Below, piece after piece: positions 7,489-13,876 of a DNA stretch of 13,876 nt; position 1 is the first letter of the stretch; each line of letters opens with the position of its first letter. Where the stretch lies: positions 1 through 13,876 of the forward strand of contig CASFFJ010000132.1 in assembly GCA_949293915.1 (NCBI GenBank). The letters run 5' to 3'. The position numbers and the translations under genes were made by a program. The notes beneath the pieces were generated by a model. That model made no database searches and was not told the origin of the DNA. It saw nothing but the letters and a program-made list of their open reading frames with translations. Source of the DNA: an uncultured Christensenella sp. (GTDB lineage Bacteria; Bacillota; Clostridia; Christensenellales; UBA1242).

Positions 7489-10400
7489 TTATATTCTTCC
7501 TAACATTTTATTCATCATATCATCTGGATTCATAGTCAAATATCTTCTAGCAGCATATTTTCCAGAATTACCATCTTGTTGTCCTTCTTCATTTCTAGCT
7601 GGTACTAAAACTTTTTCTTTTTGTGTTTCTAGTTGCATTAATAGTTGATTCATTAATATATCTTGATTTTGTTCTTCCATTGGCTCATCTTCTGAATCAG
7701 AATCTGATTCGCTTCTTTCAGAATCTGAAAGTTCATGCAATTTTTTTAGTGCATTATCAAGAGATATTTCCTCACTATTTTTAGCTCCAGTTTCTTGTCT
7801 TTTTCTATCTTGTTCAACATTTTCTGATTCTTGAGCCACAATTTTAGCTTTATCAACAACTCTCATATCTTTTGTCGCATTCTTTAAACTTTCTCTTATA
7901 TACTTTAATTCTTTTATTCTCTTTTCAAATAATTCTTCTATTTGATTAGAAGTAATATTTTCTTCTGCTAAAGCTCTTTGAAGTTTAGATAAAATTGTTT
8001 TTTTATGTACTAATTTTTTCAAGGAATCAATATTTGAAATATTATTTTCTACTATATAATCCTTTATTACTTTTTCAACAACAGGTTTACATTTTTCAAG
8101 AATTTTTTCCATATCATCATTGGATCTTTTTGGAATATAAATTGTTTCTCCATTTTTAATTGGATCATAATATGGAATTGCAGATAAGTCTGCTTCATCT
8201 GTTGGACCTCCAGCAGCTTTAATAGCATCATATATTCTACTTCCTATTGGAAGTTCATATCTACCTTCACTTACAACCGCTCCCATTATATAGAATATAA
8301 AAGTTTCATCACTATCATATTCTTCACCCTTTCTCTTTCCTTTTCTTGGAGCAATTCTAAAAGGGTCAATTGCGGCATCTAAGGCTGCTTTCGCCATATT
8401 TTCTGCTGTATCAGCAACACCTTCTGCAAATTCTTTTGCACCTTCTTGTATATCTTTTTTTATCTGTTCACCTTTTCTTTTAAAATCTTCTTTAGATACT
8501 CCATAAACTTCTTTTCCTGTTTTAACATATTCTTTTGTAGCATCAACAGCTGCTTGGACTTGATCTATAAGCTCTTGTTTTACTCTATCTGCTTCAACCT
8601 GAACAGCATTTTGCGCTATTTGATTTAAAAGCTCTGGATATCCACTATTAGCGATTGCTTTAACAAATTTATTATCAACCAATTTGCTATTTTTAACTAC
8701 ATCTTTAACTTGAGTTCCAACATCGCTTACTTTATCTGCAACTGCATCCCCAGTATCAACAGCTTGAACAAATAATTTAGCTGCTGTTTTTTGCATAACA
8801 TTTTTGACATATTCTTTCTTCTCTTCTCTTACAATTTTTCTTTTTCTTTTTTCTAATGATTTAATAATATTTTGTTTTCCATCTTCACTTGTTGCTTCAC
8901 TATATTCAACCACACCCTTTTCAGTTAAAACTTGTAAAATTTCTTCTTGCATTCCCTTATTACGAATCAAATCAATTTTTTCCAATGGAATATCATATTT
9001 TATTGCTAAATCAGTAATTGATGAATCTATAATTCCTTGAGTAACATATTCTTCATCTTGAGCGTCTAATTGCAATATTTCTCCAGAGTCAGTAATTGAT
9101 TGATCTGAAAATACTACATAAAGATCTTCATTAATTTTTGAAGCTATTCCCATATCTGTCATTTGTTGTAATACAACAGCAGCACTTGTTCTTTGTCTAA
9201 CAGTTTGAACACTTGTAGTTATTCTCTGAGTATGCATTTCTCTTGCATCTGTTGCTGTTCCTTCTAAAACAGCCCAAATTGAATCTTGAACTCTATCATG
9301 ATAAGTTTGTACTATAGCCTGAGCTTGTTGTTTCCTTTCTTGAATAGGCTTAAAATAAATTATCTTTCCTTTTTGTTCTCCTGGTTTTTCTTCTTTAACT
9401 TGAGAAGGAGCATATCTTGCAAACTCTATATTAGCAGTAGTTTGATGCATTTCATCTGATTTCATTTTAGCTGTATATTTTATAGATGTTCTTTTTATTT
9501 TAGTTTTTCCTTTTGGAATATAACTTCCACTTACTTGAGCATCTCCATTTACAACCATTTGACCGACTTGATAAATATTAGATAAATATTCATTACTTAT
9601 TACAAATCTTCTATTCAAGTTACGTGTTATTGTTATTATACTTGCATGATTAAATCTTTTGAATTTGTATTTTTTCTTTAAAAAAGTTCTTTGACCTTTT
9701 TTTAGTTTTTGATTTAATTTATTTCTTTTTAATTGACCAAAAGGAAATCTTATTATTTTTTTATCAGTATTATCTTGAATTTGTTTTTGACTAATTGCTT
9801 TTTGTTCGTATTTTGCTGAAGCCAAAACAGACATTCCCATATAACATGAGCTTATATTTTGATATATAAATACAGCTGGTCCATATATTCTATAAGCAGC
9901 AGCAACCATATCAGTTGCATCATTTTTTGTTATTTCCAATTTAAGTTCTGAAGCTTCTTCAAATTCTGTTTCTAATAAATTAATAACTGTAGCTTCTAAT
10001 TTTATTTCAGCTGGTTGTTCTTCTTCATTTTCAGCTTTTTCTTCTATTTTTTTTCTAACAACATGATATTTTAAAATTTTAGTAAATCTTTTTACCACTT
10101 CAAAATCCTGATTTAATTCTTCTCTTGCTCCCTTTGTTGCTTCTTTTAATTTTTTTATTTTTTCTTTAGTCTTCTTGGCAATAGTTTCTACTCCAGTAAT
10201 AGCTAATTGAGTGGCACCAAGAGCTACTCCCTGAATTGTATTTAATACTTTCTGAGGTAATTTTGGATGATTAATTTTCTCTTGTTCTTTTTGGATAGCT
10301 TCTTGACTAACTTTTATTCTTTTACCATCCAATGCAGCCATTGTTTCTTTTGCTTCATTAGCAAAATTATGTGCAAATTTTACACTAACAGCAGAAATAT

Positions 10401-11370
10401 TTTCTGGTGTTAATTTTTCTACTAAACCGTCTGCTTTAGATTGTATTTCCTGTGGTAAAGTTTCTTTAAAGTATCCTTTAGATTCTTCAAATGATTCAAC
10501 AGGGTGTTTAATAACACTTGCATAATCCCTAACTTCAATTGTACTTTTTCCTCCAACAAAATTGAATATTTTTCTAATAATTCCATCCAATTTAAACATA
10601 AAGAAGAATGCAAGAAATGTAAGTATTGCTCCAATAAAGCTTAATACATTATCTGATAAACTTAATGAAAATCCTACTAATATTGAATATGTAGCAGCAT
10701 GAACCACTTGTATAAATACATTATAAAGTAATTCTTTGAACCACCTTCCAATTATACCGCCTTTTCCTTGAAATACCTTTCTAAATGTATACATTACCAT
10801 TACTATTGGTGAAACCAAAATTAATATCATAACATTTAAATATCTTTTTACATACACTACAAAAAATTTAAATGTATAATAAACTAATATGATATACATG
10901 AAAAGTCCAAGCATACCTGATGAAAACTTAATTTCATATGCTTTTGTTCTTGCTGATTCATACAAAGAAACTTGTTGATCTGATGTTGATCCACCAACTA
11001 TTTCTCTTCCTATTTCTCCTAATTTATCTACAATAAGCTGTTCTACATGTATAATTGCATAAATTATATCTTCTAGCATAAATAAAAGAATTAAACCTAT
11101 TATCCAATAAATAATCATTTCTTTGAATTTTGATTTTTCCTCAGCAACACTAGAAACTGCAGCTTTTATTCCAAGTGAAATAAACACAATAAACATTACA
11201 GCTAAGCAAAAATACTTTATAAAAACATACCATGCGGCTATTGTTTCTTTTAGATAATCACTTAATGGATAAGTTGTTGCATAAACTATATTTGGAATTG
11301 CCAGTATACCTAAATATAATACAATTATCATAATTATTAAATTATTTTTATTTAATAATTTTTTTAACAT
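7489..11370 (-). CDS. Giant VirB6/TrbL-like membrane protein with SLBB-containing tail
   Basis: This 1293-residue protein has hydrophobic segments at about 10-30 (signal or anchor ending VYA), 43-70, 86-108, 152-173, 177-196, 214-236 and 242-260. Blocks GIKAAVSSVAEEKSKFKEM (67-85), LVSPIVMVMYTF (185-196) and WFKELLYNVFIQVVHAATYS (210-229) match the 921-residue neighbour, so both belong to one VirB6/TrbL-like family of channel proteins. A charged tail of about 1000 residues follows. It holds a Lys/Arg-rich stretch (about 540-580), long amphipathic helices (about 900-1005), and an SLBB-type beta-grasp domain at about 1024-1082 with MGAVVSEGRYELPIGSRIYD, DAIKAAGG, a DEADLS segment and a closing GETIYIPKR. 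An Asp/Ser/Glu cluster lies near 1215-1232. The start follows the preceding stop as TAG-A-ATG. The nearest AAAGGA is about 15 bases away, so translation probably depends on coupling. The side of the membrane holding the tail is not settled. Confidence 0.88.
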   Translation of the reverse strand: MLKKLLNKNNLIIMIIVLYLGILAIPNIVYATTYPLSDYLKETIAAWYVFIKYFCLAVMFIVFISLGIKAAVSSVAEEKSKFKEMIIYWIIGLILLFMLEDIIYAIIHVEQLIVDKLGEIGREIVGGSTSDQQVSLYESARTKAYEIKFSSGMLGLFMYIILVYYTFKFFVVYVKRYLNVMILILVSPIVMVMYTFRKVFQGKGGIIGRWFKELLYNVFIQVVHAATYSILVGFSLSLSDNVLSFIGAILTFLAFFFMFKLDGIIRKIFNFVGGKSTIEVRDYASVIKHPVESFEESKGYFKETLPQEIQSKADGLVEKLTPENISAVSVKFAHNFANEAKETMAALDGKRIKVSQEAIQKEQEKINHPKLPQKVLNTIQGVALGATQLAITGVETIAKKTKEKIKKLKEATKGAREELNQDFEVVKRFTKILKYHVVRKKIEEKAENEEEQPAEIKLEATVINLLETEFEEASELKLEITKNDATDMVAAAYRIYGPAVFIYQNISSCYMGMSVLASAKYEQKAISQKQIQDNTDKKIIRFPFGQLKRNKLNQKLKKGQRTFLKKKYKFKRFNHASIITITRNLNRRFVISNEYLSNIYQVGQMVVNGDAQVSGSYIPKGKTKIKRTSIKYTAKMKSDEMHQTTANIEFARYAPSQVKEEKPGEQKGKIIYFKPIQERKQQAQAIVQTYHDRVQDSIWAVLEGTATDAREMHTQRITTSVQTVRQRTSAAVVLQQMTDMGIASKINEDLYVVFSDQSITDSGEILQLDAQDEEYVTQGIIDSSITDLAIKYDIPLEKIDLIRNKGMQEEILQVLTEKGVVEYSEATSEDGKQNIIKSLEKRKRKIVREEKKEYVKNVMQKTAAKLFVQAVDTGDAVADKVSDVGTQVKDVVKNSKLVDNKFVKAIANSGYPELLNQIAQNAVQVEADRVKQELIDQVQAAVDATKEYVKTGKEVYGVSKEDFKRKGEQIKKDIQEGAKEFAEGVADTAENMAKAALDAAIDPFRIAPRKGKRKGEEYDSDETFIFYIMGAVVSEGRYELPIGSRIYDAIKAAGGPTDEADLSAIPYYDPIKNGETIYIPKRSNDDMEKILEKCKPVVEKVIKDYIVENNISNIDSLKKLVHKKTILSKLQRALAEENITSNQIEELFEKRIKELKYIRESLKNATKDMRVVDKAKIVAQESENVEQDRKRQETGAKNSEEISLDNALKKLHELSDSERSESDSDSEDEPMEEQNQDILMNQLLMQLETQKEKVLVPARNEEGQQDGNSGKYAARRYLTMNPDDMMNKMLGRI

Positions 11371-11371
11371 T

Positions 11372-12253
11372 CTATTTTGATATTATCCTTTCTGTTTCTA
11401 TTAATTCAACTAAATCTACTGTTTTTTCTTCTACTATATTATAATTTTCTTTATTTTCTTCCATTAAACTTTCTTCTGTATATCCATTATAAATTATTAC
11501 TTCTGTTTCTTCATAATTTCCATTTAATCTAATTTGAATTTGTCTATTTTCTGATGATAAAACAACATCTTCACCTTGTAGTTCTGCAGTAAAGTCACTA
11601 TAATTATTTCTTATATATACAACAAAATTTGTTTGATCACCATCAAAACTTCCACTTAAATATTCAAATAAAATTTCTTCAAAATCGTTATTATCAAATC
11701 TAGTATTAGGATAAATACAAATTTCATTATCAGAAAAAAATGCATAAACTGTTTTTGTCTTATATCCATACAGATTCAATTGTTCATTTTCAAATGTTGG
11801 AGCTACACCGAAAGCTTCCACAATTTCATCATATCCAGCTCCTACTCTTAAATCTGATATAACTTCATCTGTATAATCTTGATTAAAAATTATGTATCTA
11901 ACATTTACACCATCTTCTGTGCACAAAGTATATCCTTCATAAACATAATTTCCATCTTCATCTTTTTCATATCCATTTGAAAAATTTGTGTTTAATCTGC
12001 TCCAATTGTTATTTATTAAATTACGAATAACAATTGAATCTGTATAGACATCTTCTTCTACAATTTCTTCAGTTTCATTTATTATAGTTTCATTTTTAGT
12101 ATTTGTCTCTGGTTGAGTCGCAACCATATTTGCTCTTTCATAAGATAACTGATTTGAACTTAAATCTTTTACAATAACCACTAAAAATATTGCAAAAACT
12201 AATAAAAATGCTATTATAATTATTGCAATTTTTAAAACTAATTTATTTTCCAA
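11372..12253 (-). CDS. Membrane-anchored extracytoplasmic protein of unknown function
   Basis: This 293-residue protein has one N-terminal membrane segment (about 7-28), a polar Asn/Thr/Glu linker (30-72), and a soluble, acidic, beta-rich remainder. Residues about 134-180 read LRVGAGYDEIVEAFGVAP followed by short strands (TVYAFFSDNEICIYPN). That pattern recalls the glycine-turn-helix of BamE/SmpA-like folds, but it is a resemblance only. The last third (about 205-260) has alternating strands weakly resembling the cut gene at the right edge. The start is TTG: no ATG or GTG occurs between the upstream in-frame TGA and this codon, and GAAAGGAG lies 9 bases before it. The gene lies 20 bases after the hydrolase gene and its stop nearly touches the VirB6-like start, so it is part of the same transcription unit. 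I do not recognise a family. An envelope accessory of the secretion-like machine is the likely role by context. Confidence 0.85.
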   Translation of the reverse strand: MENKLVLKIAIIIIAFLLVFAIFLVVIVKDLSSNQLSYERANMVATQPETNTKNETIINETEEIVEEDVYTDSIVIRNLINNNWSRLNTNFSNGYEKDEDGNYVYEGYTLCTEDGVNVRYIIFNQDYTDEVISDLRVGAGYDEIVEAFGVAPTFENEQLNLYGYKTKTVYAFFSDNEICIYPNTRFDNNDFEEILFEYLSGSFDGDQTNFVVYIRNNYSDFTAELQGEDVVLSSENRQIQIRLNGNYEETEVIIYNGYTEESLMEENKENYNIVEEKTVDLVELIETERIISK

Positions 12254-12262
12254 ATCAGTTAT

Positions 12263-12270
12263 CTCCTTTC
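12263..12270 (-). promoter_or_regulatory. Ribosome binding site that decides a TTG start
   Basis: The minus strand GAAAGGAG is 9 bases upstream of the TTG at 12253. It is the main evidence that the 293-residue protein begins at TTG, because no in-frame ATG or GTG is available before the upstream stop. Confidence 0.75.
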
Positions 12271-12273
12271 TAT

Positions 12274-13170
12274 TTAATCAAATATATTTATATCAGTTAA
12301 TGGATAATCATTATATAGTAATGCATCAATTGTAAGTCTAGTATCATCATCAGCTCCTTCAACTTCAGCACTATTGATTCCCATATCTTCTTCAGTAACT
12401 CCAGTATCAGTAACTGTATTTACTGTCCAATTAAGTAAATTATCCATTATAGCTGTCCAACCAATAAATGGCATTCTTACAATATAAGTTAAAATTCCTA
12501 TTAAATAATCTGCTATTTGTGCTAAAGTCTCTATAATTAATGTCCATATACTTGTATGTGCTACTGAATATTTTCCATCTGGTATACCATTAAAATAAAA
12601 ATCTGATAAATTTACACTTGCTGTTGATGATCCGCTTGAACTTGGAAGATTTCCAGAAGGTGTAACTTCTACAGTGCTTTTTAATCTAAGTACTACTACA
12701 TAATTATCAAGGCTCCATGTATGTATTTTAATTGTCGGATTACTACCTCCAAAATTTGCATGTTCTGCATTACCGGCAGCAGTTATCATTTCAACATGCC
12801 CATATCTAGCTACTATATCACCTGGTAATGATTCTTCAAATGAAACTTCTTCCCAATATTGACTATAGTTCGTAGCTAAACTAACATCAGCATCTGAAGA
12901 TGCGCTATATCCATATTCATAAAGATCTATACCTAGTGCCATTAAATACATATACCATACTCCACTTGTACAACAAGAATATAATGTTCCACCTGGATTA
13001 TCTAAAGTTCCATCTGTCCAACCCGGATAAGCAGTTGCACTAGTGGTTAAAGAACCAGTATCTCTTCCTGTTCTTCCGCCATATGTTGATCCTTCTTGAT
13101 ACATAGATATGAACTCTTTAGTATATTGAACTAAATACTCTCCGACATGCTGCGTCATATGCTCTTGCAA
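12274..13170 (-). CDS. NlpC/P60-like cell-wall hydrolase, catalytic part (frame lacks its signal peptide)
   Basis: Counting from a TTG at 13170 the frame has 298 residues. The papain-like NlpC/P60 pattern is visible: YSCCTSGVWYMYLMALGI around Cys66/Cys67 (nucleophile, probably Cys67), then LPGDIVARYGHVEMI with His125, and a third polar residue, probably His137 (12 residues on, the usual spacing) or possibly His150. Such enzymes cut peptidoglycan stem peptides; in conjugation operons (the Tn916 Orf14 type) they open the wall for the channel. A Ser-rich linker (176-186) leads to a C-terminal module (about 205-298) with a hydrophobic stretch GILTYIVRMPFIGW and an end reading LLYNDYPLTDINIF. That module matches residues 64-125 of the 921-residue VirB6-like protein. 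The TTG has no well-placed ribosome binding site. The natural gene almost certainly starts at the ATG at 13255 in another frame, so the frame seen here is broken at its 5' end. Confidence 0.8.
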   Translation of the reverse strand: MQEHMTQHVGEYLVQYTKEFISMYQEGSTYGGRTGRDTGSLTTSATAYPGWTDGTLDNPGGTLYSCCTSGVWYMYLMALGIDLYEYGYSASSDADVSLATNYSQYWEEVSFEESLPGDIVARYGHVEMITAAGNAEHANFGGSNPTIKIHTWSLDNYVVVLRLKSTVEVTPSGNLPSSSGSSTASVNLSDFYFNGIPDGKYSVAHTSIWTLIIETLAQIADYLIGILTYIVRMPFIGWTAIMDNLLNWTVNTVTDTGVTEEDMGINSAEVEGADDDTRLTIDALLYNDYPLTDINIFD

Positions 13171-13255
13171 AGCATGATGTCATAGATCCTAAAATCAGAT
13201 AAAAAATAACATATACTATTAAAGATTTTACTAATAAATTTTTTATTTTTTTCAT
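13118..13255 (-). pseudogene. 5' fragment of the NlpC/P60 gene: signal peptide, frameshifted from the catalytic part
   Basis: An ATG at 13255 opens a 45-codon frame starting MKKIKNLLVKSLIVYVIFYL and continuing to SCFARAYDAA, a clear signal peptide (Lys-rich start, hydrophobic core, possible cleavage near FA-RA). It stops at TAA (13120-13118), overlapping the catalytic frame. AGAGGA lies 7 bases before the ATG, and only 3 bases separate the ATG from the preceding stop. Removing one base (the C at about 13144, minus strand) joins the frames as AYDAAC-GEYLVQYTKEF, giving a normal secreted hydrolase of about 326 residues. The break may be a sequencing or assembly error, a real mutation or, less likely, +1 recoding. 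The exact site could be anywhere between about 13120 and 13184. Confidence 0.75.
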
Positions 13256-13258
13256 AAA

Positions 13259-13876
13259 CTATTCCTCTATACTAATATTTATCTGTTCAGTATCATTATA
13301 AACTATTTTTCCATCTCCTGCTGAATTAATCTGTATTTCACCAGAAATATCTGTTATCTTTGTATTAAAATTACTTACAGGATTAAACAAATATATACCA
13401 TCATTATCAACTGAATAAATAAAATTATAATCATCATACCATGCCCAGCTTGAAATAACTAATGTTCTTTCAAGTTCTGTATCAGGATATTCTTCGTTTC
13501 TTGAATAAAATACTGGTCCTTTATATCCTTCCTCATTTGAAATAAGTTCTCCTACAAATCTAACAGCAAATATTTGTCCATACATTTCATATAATGCTTC
13601 TATATCTTCTCCTTGTTCAGTTCTACAAACTGTTGCATATAAAGATCTTTCTTTTTCTTCTTCAAAAACTAAATCTGTATCTTGAATATATACATTATCT
13701 ATACTAGAAATACTATTTATATCTCCTCTATAATTTTGATAAATATAAATTCCATTTTTTAATGATCTTGATGAAATTGTTAGTTCAATTCCTCTTAAAG
13801 TATATTGTAAATCTACATAATTAGAGTCATAATCATAAATATCATAATCTGTCCATAAAGATATTAAATCCATTGA
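13259..13876 (-). CDS. Beta-rich protein of unknown function, 5' end outside window
   Basis: The frame is open through the right edge (the codon before Met at 13873 is Ser), so the 205 codons here are probably the C-terminal part of a longer gene. Whether that Met is the true start cannot be judged, because only three bases precede it. No membrane segment is present in the visible part. The sequence is acidic and strand-rich, with GIYIYQNYRGDI and, near the end, NFIYSVDNDGIYLFNPVSN followed by DGKIVYNDTEQINI. This recalls repeating beta-sheet or propeller blades but is too short to assign. The TAG stop at 13261-13259 is 3 bases from the ATG of the hydrolase signal peptide, so it is cotranscribed with the secretion-like genes. 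An N-terminal membrane anchor like that of its neighbours may lie outside the window. Confidence 0.75.
   Translation of the reverse strand, partial: SMDLISLWTDYDIYDYDSNYVDLQYTLRGIELTISSRSLKNGIYIYQNYRGDINSISSIDNVYIQDTDLVFEEEKERSLYATVCRTEQGEDIEALYEMYGQIFAVRFVGELISNEEGYKGPVFYSRNEEYPDTELERTLVISSWAWYDDYNFIYSVDNDGIYLFNPVSNFNTKITDISGEIQINSAGDGKIVYNDTEQINISIEE
13263..13268 (-). promoter_or_regulatory. Ribosome binding site of the hydrolase gene
   Basis: The minus strand AGAGGA lies inside the end of the upstream gene, 7 bases before the ATG at 13255. It supports the signal-peptide frame, rather than the later TTG, as the real translation start of the NlpC/P60-like protein. Confidence 0.65.

Larger units (their letters stand above)
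1..13876 (-). other. Single polycistronic unit for a type IV secretion-like envelope machine
   Basis: All eight genes point the same way with gaps of 3, 20, 1, 18, 16, 2 and 59 bases, and most have a strong ribosome binding site inside or next to the preceding stop. No terminator hairpin and no convincing promoter was seen between them, so the promoter and the end of the operon lie outside the window. The gene content (wall hydrolase, two VirB6-like, two VirB8-like, large surface proteins) is what suggests one machine. Confidence 0.7.

Noticed and set aside
10422..10634. 70-codon minus-strand frame within the giant VirB6-like gene
   Set aside because: It overlaps the well-supported frame entirely, has no motif and no ribosome binding site.
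13144..13170. TTG at 13170 as the true start of the hydrolase
   Set aside because: The nearest AGGA is about 16 bases away, and the protein would lack a signal peptide, whereas an adjacent frame supplies one with a well-placed ribosome binding site.
1..13876. Integrated mobile element or prophage
   Set aside because: No integrase, relaxase, transposase, attachment-site repeats or phage structural genes are visible. The T4SS-like genes alone do not show mobility.

Overview
The window is strongly AT-rich (about 30% G+C by eye). Every gene I can support lies on the minus strand, so transcription runs from the right edge to the left edge. Strong GGAG-type ribosome binding sites, TTG as an alternative start, short signal peptides and an NlpC/P60-type wall hydrolase point to a low-GC Gram-positive (Firmicutes/Clostridia-like, probably gut or metagenomic) bacterium. 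The standard bacterial code fits: the large reading frames contain no in-frame TGA, and tryptophan is TGG.

Reading in the direction of transcription, the genes are: (1) 13876-13259, the 3' part of a beta-rich gene of unknown function, cut by the window; (2) 13255-12274, a secreted NlpC/P60-like peptidoglycan hydrolase whose signal peptide is separated from the catalytic part by an apparent one-base frameshift; (3) 12253-11372, a membrane-anchored extracytoplasmic protein of unknown function with a TTG start; (4) 11370-7489, a 1293-residue VirB6/TrbL-like polytopic membrane protein with a huge soluble tail containing an SLBB-type domain; (5) 7470-4705, a second VirB6/TrbL-like protein of 921 residues; (6) 4688-4128 and (7) 4125-3169, two related single-pass proteins with an NTF2/VirB8-like domain; (8) 3109 to the left edge, at least 1036 residues of a single-pass, mostly extracytoplasmic acidic protein. 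This last frame is open at the left edge. Gaps between genes are 1-59 bases, and no stretch over 300 bases lacks a gene. No tRNA, rRNA, CRISPR, insertion sequence or terminator was seen.

Taken together this looks like the envelope-spanning half of a type IV secretion or conjugation-like machine. It has a wall hydrolase (VirB1/Orf14-like role), two inner-membrane channel proteins (VirB6-like), two bitopic NTF2-fold proteins (VirB8/TcpC-like) and several large surface-exposed accessory proteins. ATPases (VirB4, VirD4), a relaxase and pilins are not in the window, so neither conjugation nor effector export can be claimed. The most distinctive features are the duplicated VirB6-like and VirB8-like genes, the SLBB domain in a VirB6-like tail, and a C-terminal module of the hydrolase that matches the N-terminal region of the second VirB6-like protein. 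Family assignments come from motif reading alone; no database search was possible.
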